A DNA stretch of 64,000 bases from assembly GCA_039000515.1 (NCBI GenBank), contig JBCFYV010000533.1, forward strand, positions 1 to 64,000, in the 5' to 3' direction. Shown here piece after piece: positions 1 through 11,459 of the stretch; positions within the stretch are counted from its first letter, which is position 1, and the number at the start of each line of letters is the position of its first letter. Position numbers and translations under genes: made by a program. The notes beneath the pieces are model-generated. The model worked only from the letters and a program-made list of their open reading frames with translations, was not told the origin of the DNA and did not search any database. The stretch is from Timema cristinae. Taxonomy: Eukaryota; Arthropoda; Insecta; Phasmatodea; Timematidae.

Positions 1-757
1 TTAAGAAGTCTCTCACAAAATAATAATGGTTTTGTACTCTTTTTTAATAAAATACACTTTTCTTTATATATATATATATATATACCAATGTTAAAGAAAT
101 CTATAGTAATTGTACCTTTTTAAAAGTGAAAACGTTTAATTTTTATTTTTTTATTTTGTATCTTATTCTAATTACTTTCGATTTATAAATAATCATATTT
201 TAAGGATAAATTATAATCAATAAAATAATTAATAAAGACAATAATTCGTTTCGTTATATGCGATTGTGGAAATAAGACTGCCGAGGTGCCGAGTAAATAA
301 AGTCTAGTTCAACGAGTACTTTTAAAAAGAATCGGAAATGTGATACGCTTAGTTAGCATGCATTTCGATTGTGGACCTTACAACTGCGAGTAATTTGAAT
401 TGAGAATGCATGCGCAACATTTAAACCATAAAGGGTCATTTTTACGTAGCAGCAGAAACTGTTAATGAAAAATGAGCAATAAGGGAATATTCCTTTTAAA
501 CGGAAATAGCATGATAAACAGTCCAGCCAATAAGGCCGATTCTTATTTAGCTGGTAATAAAAAATAAAATAAAAGAATAACAAGGTCTGAGTAAAGTTAC
601 TCGAGTACTCCCGACAACACAATCGAGTTACTCGATTATTTTTACTCGATTGTGCCCATCACTACTGTAGACCTTACAATCTTCCCCCTTTCTCTTTTTA
701 TATTTGCCCCTTCAACGCACGTAATATAAATGAAACTAACCAAAACAAGAAGGGTAT
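1..757. other. AT-rich non-coding DNA
   Basis: No gene or recognisable element is seen. A short TA microsatellite lies at about 65-84. The open frames here are short, low-complexity and match no family I recognise. Confidence 0.6.
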
Positions 758-763
758 CCGTCA

Positions 764-855
764 TTTGGCCTAAAGTGTAGGCTAAACGCCTTTAGGCCAA
801 ATGCCTTTAGGCCAAATGACTTTAGGCCAAACGTCTTTTAGGCCAAACGACTTTT
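764..855. repeat. 15-16 bp GGCCAAA tandem array, copy 1
   Basis: About six imperfect units of AGGCCAAACGCCTTTT and variants (CGCC, TGCC, TGAC, CGTC). Just upstream, at about 743-763, is an AACAAGAAGGGTATCCGTC flank that recurs in shorter form beside the second array at 2757-2931. The shared flank suggests the arrays belong to one dispersed element rather than arising independently by slippage. Confidence 0.8.
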
Positions 856-1106
856 TGTAAAGTTAATTTTTAGACCATTTATTAAAATATATTTTGCTGT
901 CTCCGGAAACATTCGTTAAGATTTGTAGTGATGCTAATAGATGGCGAGGTGTGTAGTGTTTAGTTAAATAGTATATACTACCGTTTCAAAATATATTAGT
1001 CTTTTCTCAATTTACTACTTCCCAAGGTATAGCAGCACGTCCATTAACCTGTAGTACCACTTTTGTTTGTTGAACTTTTTATATTGCCAATGTTTTGTAC
1101 TAATTT

Positions 1107-1274
1107 TTGACAAGCCATCTTGTGAATGTGGGGAGTGCCAGGCCACCACCGTGGTTCGGATTCCACGTTAAACTGTAGGTCCTTCATTTCATCTCACAAT
1201 CACCCTACCATTACACATTAGCGTAAGTGCGTATAACCCGAACGGGTAGTAAGACGTGGTGCTAATAATAATGA
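1107..1274 (+). mobile_element. SINE A, 5'-truncated copy
   Basis: Matches the 3' two thirds of the full SINE A copies at 9514-9797 and 62621-62907. It includes the TCATCTCACAATCACCCTAC block and the tail CCCGAACGGGTAGTAAGACG ending in a short TAA run. The tRNA-like head is missing, which is the usual result of incomplete reverse transcription. No clear target-site duplication is seen. Confidence 0.85.
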
Positions 1275-1334
1275 TTTTTGTACCGTTTTGTACCAGAAAT
1301 AAAAAGTTTTGTACCCGTACCGTTTTTTATTAAT

Positions 1335-1479
1335 TAGCCCGCCACATTAAATGTTTTCTAGATTTTCTAATTTTAAAGCACAAATGTTCATTTTCGGGCA
1401 CATATGAGCACAAATGGAACACAATGGATTGACTTAAATAAATTTGGTTATGTTGTGTTTTTCAATATGTGGCGGGCTA
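1335..1479. mobile_element. MITE with 13-bp terminal inverted repeats, copy 1
   Basis: The left end TAGCCCGCCACAT (1335-1347) is the exact reverse complement of the right end ATGTGGCGGGCTA (1467-1479). The 145-bp body has no coding capacity and contains a TTCGGGCACATATGAGCA block shared with the adjacent copy at 1494-1629. This is a non-autonomous DNA transposon by structure; the superfamily is not determinable. Confidence 0.7.
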
Positions 1480-1493
1480 GCTTGAGCTCAAGT

Positions 1494-1629
1494 TGGCCCA
1501 CCACATTAAATATTTTCTAAAATGGCCAGTTTAACAGCACAAATGTTCATGTTCGGGCACATATGAGCATAAATAGAGCACAAACGATTAGACAAAAAAA
1601 GATATTTTTTTCGGCAATGTGGCGGGCCA
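1494..1629. mobile_element. MITE with 14-bp terminal inverted repeats, copy 2
   Basis: The left end TTGGCCCACCACATT and right end AATGTGGCGGGCCA are inverted repeats with one mismatch. The interior shares GCACAAATGTTCAT and the TTCGGGCACATATGAGCA block with the copy that ends 14 bp upstream. Both copies are followed by CTTGAG. Tandem duplication, or insertion side by side, of one family. Confidence 0.7.
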
Positions 1630-2148
1630 TCTTGAGTCACGTCTGTTTGCCTCTAGGCTATAAGAGTGTCACTTTTTGGAATGGGAGAACACAAGCGATC
1701 CTAGCGGTGAGATATTCTTACCAACCAAAGCTCGTCAGATTTATCCCTCTGGCCTCTGCTGCAGCCATTGGCATTTCGGAGGTCCATTTGCTTACATCGT
1801 ACGTTTTTCTTGCCCTAGGAAGTTATCATCCTGTAAAGGCTACCACATTTTGTATTTTTACGTTTTATGAAGACTTAAAAAAAGACCAACGACAATTCCA
1901 TAAAATCTTTTGTATTTTTTTCACAAGTTGAAATAATTCCTGAGAATGCTTTGCAAATTACTAGGAGGGAAATTAGTATATAGTTTTTAAACAAAGGACC
2001 TATTGTGTTAACATAGCCCATGTTGTTAATAATATCACCGTAATAAAAATAGTTACACTGTTTGAAAAACAATAACTGTACTAATTTTATATAATAATAG
2101 TTATAATAATTCTAACAATAATAATAATAGAGTTAAGGATCTAGTCAA
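1630..2148. other. Non-coding, no feature seen
   Basis: AT-rich sequence. A 122-codon open frame overlapping the second MITE and running to about 1931 has no recognisable domain and begins inside the MITE, so it is not called as a gene. Confidence 0.5.
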
Positions 2149-2188
2149 AACCATAATTTAAGTTTATATATATATAAACCATAATTTA

Positions 2189-2235
<47 letters not shown>
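2149..2235. repeat. TA microsatellite with duplicated lead-in
   Basis: The phrase ACCATAATTTAAGTTTATAT occurs twice in tandem (from about 2149 and about 2178). The second copy runs into a pure TA tract to 2235. Confidence 0.9.
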
Positions 2236-2239
<4 letters not shown>

Positions 2240-2756
2240 CCATTGTAATATTTACTGGCAAAATTTATTTAATGCGTCACTATTATTTATATATTAATTA
2301 TTAATACAATAGATTAAAAAAATATGTTCATATATATCTCAGTAGCGCTAAACGAAAATCGGGCGTCACTTCAGACAAATTTAAAGTGGGTGGGTTGAAT
2401 ATTGGTTTCCACTTTCATTTTGCCTTTCGGAATAAGTTGTCAAAAGTCCCCATAATTTGAATGTACGCATATAATTTTACCGCGCGTAAACGATGCTGAG
2501 AATGGGATTTTCTTATTGTTTTTCATTAACTTTACTACCGTGAGATATATTAACAAGAAAATAATATCGGAAATCTATATATAAAAAAGGTGATATAGTG
2601 TTTTGTGAACTACTGATCTAGTTGTATGTAGGATATTGTCTATGTTTTTAGAAATATTGTAACTACCTTGCATCAGTTGTGCTATCTATATTCAGATGAA
2701 ACAACTAACAGTACTTTTTACTTTCCGAAGATAACCGAAGGTTTTAAATTTACATT
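2236..2756. other. AT-rich non-coding DNA
   Basis: Nothing recognisable seen. Confidence 0.5.
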
Positions 2757-2931
2757 TTAGGCCAACTGCCTTTAAGGCCAAACGCCTTTTAGGCCAAACG
2801 CCTTTTAGGCCAAACGCCTTTTAGGCCAAACGCCTTTTAGGCCAAATGCCTTTAGGCCAACTGCCGCGTCCCCAACAAGAGGTACCCGTCCAAATGCCTT
2901 TTAGGCCAACTGCCGCGTCCCCAACAAGAAC
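2757..2931. repeat. 15-16 bp GGCCAAA tandem array, copy 2
   Basis: About seven units of AGGCCAAACGCCTTTT, followed by two copies of a 40-bp block. That block carries AGGCCAACTGCCGCGTCC then CCAACAAGA, separated by GGTACCCGTCCAAATGCC. The AACAAGA and TACCCGTC words match the flank of the first array at 743-763. Confidence 0.85.
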
Positions 2932-5679
2932 ATCATTGTGTTAAATCACAGAGTGTAATGTGTGAAAAGTCTCACGATTGTAATACATTTTAACACACAT
3001 GCTTGTTTTAATATTCTAAACAATATTTTATTAATCAGTATTACTATATTTAATCAATGGTCTACATTCCTATAGTGTGTAATGTTTTATGTACACTTTG
3101 TTTACCCTGAAATGTCTTAACCTTGATGGACTGAACTATGACCCTATATTATAAGACACATCATAGTTGAATAATGCAAGGTAAGCATGCAACTTTACAA
3201 GGTAGATGAAAGGTACATCATTCTAGTGAATGCATTTATATTCATGTGTATAATTTATTATATTTTTTGAATTTTCCTTTACATTTATTGTTTGAATAAA
3301 TCATATATCTCATAGTAAAACCATGCCACTAATACTTTATATGGTTCTTACTAAATATATGACAAACATTGCTATAATTGGTATGATTAATGTTTATCAT
3401 TATAAAATTATGGGTTTTATTATTAATGGATACTCCTTAGTTTATTTGGGTTTATAAATATTAGCCTGCAGGAGTTTATTAAATAATATTTCAGAAATAA
3501 GTTCTGATTCCAGTGATTCTGATTTAGGTTTCACAGTAAGTTCTGTAAGATAGACCATCAATTGAAATATATCTCTTTCCTCATTATAAGGGATTCAAGA
3601 TGAATTTGTAACTTCAAACAAGAGATTTAATATATTACATCTGATTGAAGGAACCAACAACAAATTAACCATGGGTGAAAATACATTTTGGTCAAGATGT
3701 TAGTTCATACTGTTAAACAAATTGTATGTTATTTGAAGTGTTAGTTTATGGGGTAAGAGTCAGAACCTCTATCAAAGCATATAAATATAGTATATATATT
3801 TAATTTCAAAAACAATGGTTTATTTATTAGTTTTCTATAAATTTATCTTACTAAAGACCGTTGAAATACTTGTTTGCCCGTATTTAAAGCAAAATTTAGA
3901 TTCCTTTAAATAATTTTTTGACACTATGTTAATAAATTAATCATTTTTATAGGTTGAAATGTGAGCAATAATTTAACTATAGATCTGATGAGGTCTGAAA
4001 CGCTTATTTTTTAGTACATCTGTCTACTGTGAGATTGATCCCCTTGACGAATGAAACAATATTTTCAGTGAAATTGGGGATTCCTTTTTGTTAGTGATGA
4101 ATTGACAGGTGCTTGTAGTTTTCATTCTAAAATTAGGTTAGATTTTAAGTTATGTGCTAACAATCAGTTAGTTTATTAAGTACAGTGGGTTTTAACTTTT
4201 TTTAAATAGAGGGAAGTAGTTTTATTTAAACGTATTATATAAATATAGCAACTGGTTTTTAACACGTTTTAAATGAGGATTTTAACCTATAGTCAAATGG
4301 TGGAGAAAGGGAAATATTTTTACATTTGGTTTCTATACTTATCGTTGTTATTATTAATAAGAAATAATATCTGTAGACAAATTAGAGCGTTCATGTTTTT
4401 ATAGCTGTTTCCCAATCTATTAATGAAATATTAGACTCTGTCATGCAAAAAAAATAAAAGGCAGATTCCGGTAGAGCATAGGGTATCAACATGTACGGCT
4501 CACCGCTAAACGACCTCATTTAAATCTTCCTCATATAACCTTAATCCATCAGGTTAACGGGGATGGAGTATTTATGTTTCAGGAATTAAGTGCTAATGAA
4601 CAAATGTTGTATTGTTGCTTCTACTATAACGTAGAAAAAGGAACGATTGCTTTTAAATAATTAAATAAGTTATACCTGATGAAGGATAGGGCAGGAAAAT
4701 GCATCACAGAAATATATAAGTTTAACAAATAAGTCTATTAAAAAGTAAACAAAAAGATATAGAAGTACATATGAGTGACAAGATTTACAATCAATTAATA
4801 AATGTTAACCGTATTCCATTATCGAGGTAAAAATATTAGGTTAGACGAATAGGTATTATTACTTTGTCCTCAAGGAACCAACAATAGTTAGATAGAACAT
4901 TTTATTTAGTTAAATAACTCTAGCAATAGGGATATTAGTTTGAATCATCTGCCACAACCCGGCAACAGTAAAAAAGGGGAATCAAGATTTAGGCAATATA
5001 AAAAAACAATCTATCCAGGCTAATCATGAAAAATAGTGAAACAATTGAAAATAGAAACATAGCATCAAATTCTGTATTTTTAGAGTTACTAAGAATAATA
5101 CTATTTAAGCGAGCTAGCTTGTATTAACCCACGTAAAACCTAAGAATAATACCCTATAAGAGGAGCTTCCATTTTGCAAATAAAAGATGGCTAACAATCA
5201 GGCATCTACACAGTATTTTACTATGGCCAGTCGTTTCCTAATGAATACTGCCAGAACAATCAATAGTACATTTATACATATACCCATTACTAGGGCATAC
5301 AATAGCTAGTACAAACCTTATTTGAACCCTTAGATAAATATGGCGCCTGAAGGAGCCGGAACTAAGCACTATCCCCGGGGGCCACTACTTCAATCTAGTA
5401 GTGCTCCCACAGGTTGCACACCGTAAATAGATACACAAACAAGGGTGCAATCATGACTGCAACCAGTCACTGACCTAACTATGTCCAAGAAGAGAGTGTT
5501 AGATGATCTGATTGTTGCCATAAAGATATTATAAACTAGACCATACCGTTTAGGGTGTCATAAAAATTTAACAATGTCTTAAGGACTTAGAAAAGGAAAT
5601 AAAATTCACGAACTCAGTATACTCAATCACCTGGTCCTATACATATGTAGAGCATAGAGCCCTCATATTTAAACTATGC
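2932..5679. other. Long AT-rich non-coding stretch
   Basis: No element or gene recognised in 2.7 kb. One short segment, 3495-3535, looks like a plus-strand micro-exon. It follows a TTTCAG acceptor, precedes a GTAAG donor and would encode ISSDSSDSDLGFT. Such a short match is expected by chance and no neighbouring exon supports it. Confidence 0.5.
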
Positions 5680-6042
5680 CTTATGGTCATAGGGAATTAA
5701 CCGTCAGACTATATGACCCAAGAAATTATATCTGATGGACATAGAAAATAATATTAGACAACTTGATTAAAGAAACCATGTCTGATGGACAGAGAAAATA
5801 AAGTTAGACATTCTAATACATGAAACTATGTCTGATGGACATAGAAAATAATATTAGACATCTTGATTAAAGAAACCATGTCTGATGGACAGAGAAAATA
5901 AAGTTAGACATTCTAATACAAGAAACTATGTCTGATGGACATAGAAAATGACTCAGATACACAATACACTGTCTGGTGGACATAGAAGATAAAGCAAGAC
6001 ATTCTAATACAGAAAACTATGTCTGAGGGACATAGATAGCAA
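5680..6042. repeat. 50-bp tandem array with an inverted repeat in each unit
   Basis: The word TCTGATGGAC starts at 5731, 5781, 5831, 5881 and 5931, exactly 50 bp apart; diverged units follow at about 5972 and 6022. Two unit types alternate, giving a 100-bp higher-order unit. Type 1 ends in CATAGAAAATAATATTAGAC, type 2 in CAGAGAAAATAAAGTTAGAC. In type 1 the CTATGTC and GACATAG words are perfect inverted repeats around a 4-5 base loop, so each unit could fold. Confidence 0.9.
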
Positions 6043-9000
6043 CGTCAGATATGATACTCAATAATCTCAGAAGAGGCTGCCTCTTCCATGCGGCGATGAG
6101 ACCCGATGCCTGACATATCATGTCTTCGGTGCTGAAGTTGTATGGAGTAGTTCCTCAAGTGAATAAATACAATGAAATACAAAAATGTGATCCACAGGGA
6201 TTCCGTTATATAGCAACAGCACTATCTCGTACTACAACAGGAAATTTAAGGCGTAAAGGGGGGGGGGAGAGTTGCGAAATAAATCCACTTTCTCATTAGC
6301 GCTGTCAGCAGGAGTGGCAAGCAGAGACCATTATCTCTATTATTTTCAACATGTGCCCTTCGATAAAGACGTGAAAATGCTCTAGATGCCGAAATGGTCC
6401 GCTGGGGCAATGTTCCTCGACACTTGGGTGTTTCCCGGCAACATCAATTCAGAGTAAGTCAGCACCTGTCACATCTTATTGGAATAGATTAGTATTTATC
6501 TGGTTTTCATTATCTACATGGAATTTTAATTGTCTTTATGGAATTTTTATTGTAGATGTCATTTTGTATAAATAACATGCTCTATTGTTAACTAGATACC
6601 TTAGACAAGATATTGAATGTTCTGATGGACATTTGTTTGAAGCTTTTACTAAGCATATACTAGGAATTATTTGGAACTCGGGAATTATTATAGTAGGACC
6701 GGATGACGTGGATGTACGGATTCAAAAACTAGCAATTCTTTGAAGAGATCTGTATAAGGGATTTAGCTAACTTCGGAATTACCTGAAACTAGTAGGACTC
6801 TCTGTAAGACTCACTGAGGAATAAAATCCTGTCCCATAACCAATGAATCATAGTTTAAGGACCATATACAGTTTCTTATTGCGTTTGTGGCTACTTAGGA
6901 AACTATGGTAGATACCTCGTACATAAATAACTCGATAAGAGTAAATTGTAGTCATATGTAAGTTCTGGCATCCTACCGAGGGTAAGATAGAAAAGAAGTA
7001 CTTCAACTCTACTTTCTGCGGTGTATACGTTACTACTGTTCTTGACGATCTGTATGTAGATAATGTAACTTTCCAGTTGCTTGAGCATTTCGAGAATTTT
7101 GTTGTTAAAGTCTCTCGGTGGAAGTATGATGATACTATCGAAATGAGAATAAATATATCTTAGCACTCAGCTTTTGCAATAGGTACGTGGGTTAGAATCC
7201 CTAAAGTCATAGCCAAACATTGAGCCTTGATCAATATGCAAGGGGAGGAAGGGGTGAGGGGAGGGAAATGCTTTCCCCTTTCAGATTTGACTTGCCTCTT
7301 TAAACTTACAGATGTTAAATCTCCTCATCCTCCGTCATGCTATCCAAATTTCAGAGATGTACTACTTAAACTCGATAGCATCACACTCTTGTTCGAAATG
7401 AGGTATATCGAATGCTTCTAATAGATGAAAGATATCTCCGTGTATGTATACAGTGCAAAATATGATATTGATAAATCGAGATGGGGGGAAATATTAAAAC
7501 AAACCTCGTAAGTGTGTCGGTGTATGTCACTTAAAAAATAATACTTCAGACATTTTCATTTGTTTATGATAACAGTGTGAGGATAAGATTAATATTATCT
7601 CAGCTTGATCAAAAAGCTTTCTCAGTTAATAAATTCTCAATTGATGTTTAAATCACATACCAGACGTCCATTATTTCTGAAAATAGACTTGCAAAACATA
7701 AGAAGGTATGTACCAAATTTGTTGTTGTATGGAGTACTTTCCCTTAAAGGGAGGATAAATTCGTCAAATTTAAACTGTTTAAAACCAAGCAAAAGACAGG
7801 TTTATTGTATAAAAGGATCTAGAGAGTTTACTGTTACCGAATCTGACATGTGATCCAGATACGAAATGTGTATGTCGTAGGCGAATTGGAAAAGGCGCCA
7901 TCAATTTACAATGGGCCAGGCTAATTGGAAAATAATATATTTGCTTACTAGCCTTATAACCTTTAGTCATATTGTAATGAACATATAGTTTTAGGCTATT
8001 AAGGAAATGCAACTTTGTTCTCTCAATAAGCCAAATTGATTCCGGGATTATTGCAATACGCCCAAGAGAGTGGACGCATATAAAAAAAATTTACAGCAGC
8101 GGTTCCGAAACGAATAATTATTCCCTATGGTATGCTGTGAGAAGTCAAATAAAACAATCAAATTAAAGTCGTAAAAAAAGGGCCTGCTGGTGTGACTTTA
8201 AAATATTATTGAAATCGGTGTCAAAGTGACCACCTACTTAAGTCTCATTCCACACTAAGAAGATTTCATTTCACATGCTTATGACATCACAACAACGATT
8301 TAGTCCATCAAAAGTGTCAAATCAGTGTCGGGGAGCGGAGAGGGTGTCTTTGTGAAGAGTCTGAAATATAACTTCTAAAATAACAAATTATGATCTTGCC
8401 TTTGAAGTCTATCCATGTATAAGAGGCTATTCCCTTGTACTCTACCCTGCACAAACGCGTCCAAATGTAAAAAAAATTCCAGTTCCTCGATATTCTACTT
8501 TAGGTTAAAACGTCCATTTAAAACCGGTTTAAAACCAGTTGCCCCATTATTCTTTAAATATAATTACTAAACTAAAGACCCTTTTTTTTTTTGTTTATAC
8601 ATACACAAACTTTTATCTGATTGTAATTTTATTTTTATTGGTAAAACCAGTTATTCCCAAAACAAGGATGTAAACGATGGTAGTTTTAAATTCATAGGCC
8701 TATATACGTTTACAATCCTTGTTCCAACTCTAAACAGTAGATAGCCAGTTTAGTATTGATACGGTATGACATTCCTTATAGTTATTAAGTTTATCAAAAA
8801 TCAGTCCGAATTATTTGTAAATAGGATATATGATTTTTAGGGGTTGGTTCATGTACTTTATGACAAAAACAAACCAATATTTTTATACTATGCTTTAGTT
8901 TATAAATGCCTACAGTAGTTGATTTTATTCAAAATTTAATACTAGATCCTAAATTCTGGCCTCGATGAGAATTTTTTTAAACAATTCACTTTATTGAAAT

Positions 9001-9051
9001 AAATGAAAACATGCCTTAGTTTTTTGGATTATAAATGAATCTGACACTTAC
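6043..9051. other. Non-coding DNA downstream of the CD36-like exon (probable intron)
   Basis: If the exon at 9052-9212 belongs to a minus-strand gene, this stretch would be its following intron. I looked for the next CD36-family segment on the minus strand and did not find one. A poly-G run lies near 6258. The open frames at 6903-7166, 7227-7421 and 7605-7853 have no recognisable domain. Confidence 0.5.
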
Positions 9052-9212
9052 ATGTAGCAGTATGGCCCCAACTCTTGAAGTTTTGGTTTTTCATTGTTAT
9101 TAAGAAATGCGTCAGCATTCGTGACGTTGTACACGTAAATCTTCATCACAGGATTAACAGGAGGTGCCCGCCACCAGTCAAATGTCTGAGAACCGTTCCT
9201 CAAAACGATTTC
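9052..9212 (-). CDS. CD36/scavenger receptor class B family protein, internal exon
   Basis: CD36-family proteins are two-pass membrane glycoproteins that bind lipids, lipoproteins or modified ligands through a large ectodomain. Read on the minus strand, a TTATATGTTCAG acceptor precedes the exon and a GTAAGTG donor follows it. The 161 bp encode 53 codons plus two bases (phase 2). Diagnostic stretches are NGSQTFDWWRAPPVNPVMK, then IYVYNVTNADAFLNN, then EKPKLQELGPYCY. They match the conserved early ectodomain pattern (F..W..PPV...K.Y.YNVTNA..FL, KP.L.E.GPY.Y). The NVT is a likely N-glycosylation site. The frame is fully open and the splice sites are canonical, so this looks like a live host gene; epithelial-membrane-protein-like members are the closest in feel. 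No other exon was found, so the neighbouring introns are long or run out of the window. Confidence 0.9.
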
Positions 9213-9501
9213 CTGAACATATAAAAAACATTTTCTGGATTAGTGTGATTTACATGATGAAGGCCTATTGGAAAACAGATTAAGTCAACCAAATTAGGAT
9301 TTTGACTTGGTTACGTAAAATCAAATCAAAAGAATAAATTATTTTGAATGACGTAGCCCACTAAGTCAAATTAAAAACAGTGGATATTAAGATTACATTA
9401 AGGTTAAGTCATCTAAGAGTACGCACATTAAGTTTTTATTAATGGGAAATTATTTGGTTAACACACATTGGTTGTGACTGTCGACATGTTTGTTGGAGCT
9501 T
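9213..9501. other. Non-coding DNA upstream of the CD36-like exon
   Basis: AT-rich and probably intronic, ending at the target-site duplication of the adjacent SINE A. Confidence 0.5.
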
Positions 9502-9513
9502 CATAACATCGTT

Positions 9514-9797
9514 GCTGACCTGATGGTCTAGGGGTAAGATGTTGGACTTCTGTGCTGGGTGTCCAGGGTTCAGTCTTCTACCCCGGCACAAATTTATCTG
9601 ATTGACAAACCCTTTATTCATCGCTGATAATACGTATCTTAACTTGTGAAAGTGTGGAATGCCAATCCTTCACCGTGGTTTGGATCCCACGTTAATTTAT
9701 AGGTCCACCATTTCATCTCACAATCACCCTACCATTACACATTAGTGTGAGTACAAACCAAACGGGTAGTAAGAAGCGGTGCTAATAATAATAATAA
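9514..9797 (+). mobile_element. SINE A, full-length copy with 12-bp TSD
   Basis: Flanked by CATAACATCGTT at 9502-9513 and 9798-9809, a perfect target-site duplication. The head is tRNA-like with an A-box-like TGGTCTAGGGGTAAG and a B-box-like CAGGGTTCAGTCT, so it was once a Pol III promoter. The body holds the TCATCTCACAATCACCCTAC block. The end is the AACGGGTAGTAAGAAGCGG tail with TAA repeats. It lies about 300 bp from the CD36-like exon, probably in an intron. Confidence 0.95.
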
Positions 9798-9809
9798 CAT
9801 AACATCGTT

Positions 9810-10811
9810 CAATTAAATTCCGTACGGTGGTGCGAGGTAAGAATCCTTTTTAAGTCAATAAACTGTAATTTTTTTCACAGTGATAATAAGCTCTCCTAAA
9901 TAAATCAAAATAGTAGACCTAAATATTTTTGTATTCTGAAATAGTGTGATTTGTGTGGAACATAATGATGTGAGGCATAATATTTTGTCATAAAAATGCT
10001 GCTATCTAGTGGTTATAATCCAACTTATTGCAGAAGTGTGCAAGAGTACGCAGCTAGGTAGCTGTCGAAGGTATGTACCCTACGCGGCAAAATGACAAAC
10101 CGTATATGATAATGTACACGCTCTGTGCTTTCTTTTCTTCAAGTAACCAATTATTATTTTTCTTTCAGTTAAATAACCTTGAGCATGGGGAAATACAAAT
10201 GAACCAGTGAAGGGAAGCTTATATTCACTCAGGAAAAACAATTAATAAACGATTGCACCAAACGCAACCTTGCCTCATATTTCAGAAATAAGATGAATAA
10301 TATGAATTCTGAAATTTTAGTTTATTGTCTAAAGTATTTCACATTCCACGTAAAACCACTAAAGAAGATCCAGTGCTACTGAGCTTAGATAATCACACCT
10401 CTCATTGCTCCCGCCCTGCAGTTTTCTTTTGCAGGTAGAATAAAATTACGCTACTTTCACTACCACCAAACTCAAATCACAAGATTCAGCCTCTTGATAA
10501 ATGTTTCTATGGACCTCACAAAGTAGCCTACGGACAAAAGGTTGACAAGTGGTTGGTTACATTTCCAGGTCAGGCAGTCACACAAATGCAAGTAGGAGAT
10601 TTATTTCATGCAGCGTACTCAATAATTACCATACTAGAAAAAGGTGAACGTGCTTTCTCTTCGACAGGTATTTTTACGTATAACCCGGACTTTTATTTCG
10701 GATGAGGACTTGATTCCAACAGAGGTAACCTACCGAATTGAATCAAATGAAACTGTTCATTTTGCTGATAATGCTGTTTAGCCAGCTTCTAGCACTGTGC
10801 AACCTTCTATA
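9810..10811. other. Non-coding DNA
   Basis: No gene or repeat recognised between the SINE A and the GC-rich satellite. Confidence 0.5.
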
Positions 10812-10993
10812 AATATACTCCAATTCCACACCGCTCACCGCGACTCTTTGCCAAGTCCCTAGTCCCCCTTCCCCCTACTCCAGTACCACACCAATAAACA
10901 CGACTCTGCGCCAAGCCCATATTATCCCTTCCTCCTACTCCAGCTACGCACCGCTCACTGCAACCCTTCACTGAGTTCCTCCCCTTCACCCTC
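10812..10993. repeat. 60-bp GC-rich satellite, block 1
   Basis: About three units containing ACACCGCTCACCGCGACTCT, then TTGCCAAGTCCCTA, then CCCCCTACTCCAG. The same unit recurs at 20463-20604 and 21217-21331, so the three blocks bracket the nested Gypsy/R1 region. Composition shifts sharply from AT-rich to GC-rich here. Confidence 0.85.
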
Positions 10994-11459
10994 ACTTCAA
11001 TCCCCTCTTCATGGAACTCTACCCAGCTCCACCCATTCTACCAGCACCCAATGGGTTACACCCAACGTTTCGGGCAGAAGAAGGGCCATTCCAGTGCACC
11101 TCCCCAACACGAAACCGCTACTAACCCACACCTCGGGTATTGCAATACCTCCTTTGCAGGCCCTAGCTGGGCTCCAGAATGACCTACCCAAGCCACGTCT
11201 CTCACTTATCCCACCCTAAGATAACCTACTCCCCTTTCCCCCAACCAGGATCACTCTTGTCCTTCACCCTTCCACGAAAACGTGGACCACACGACTCCCC
11301 CCTCTCTCTTAACTTCACTCCTTCCACCACCCAAATCGCCAGTCCCCCTTCTATCCGAGGCCTAGTTATAACTTCCAACCCGTCAGCACACACCCCTGAC
11401 CCTACCAATTCTCCCCCTCATCACTAATCTATACCAGTCATAAGGACCCCCCCCCTCCA

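Noticed and set aside
6303..6450. Possible plus-strand exon (MPKWSAGAMFLDTWVFPGN) ending at an AGTAAGT site
   Set aside because: An in-frame TAG lies 5' of it, the acceptor is poor and no family is recognised.
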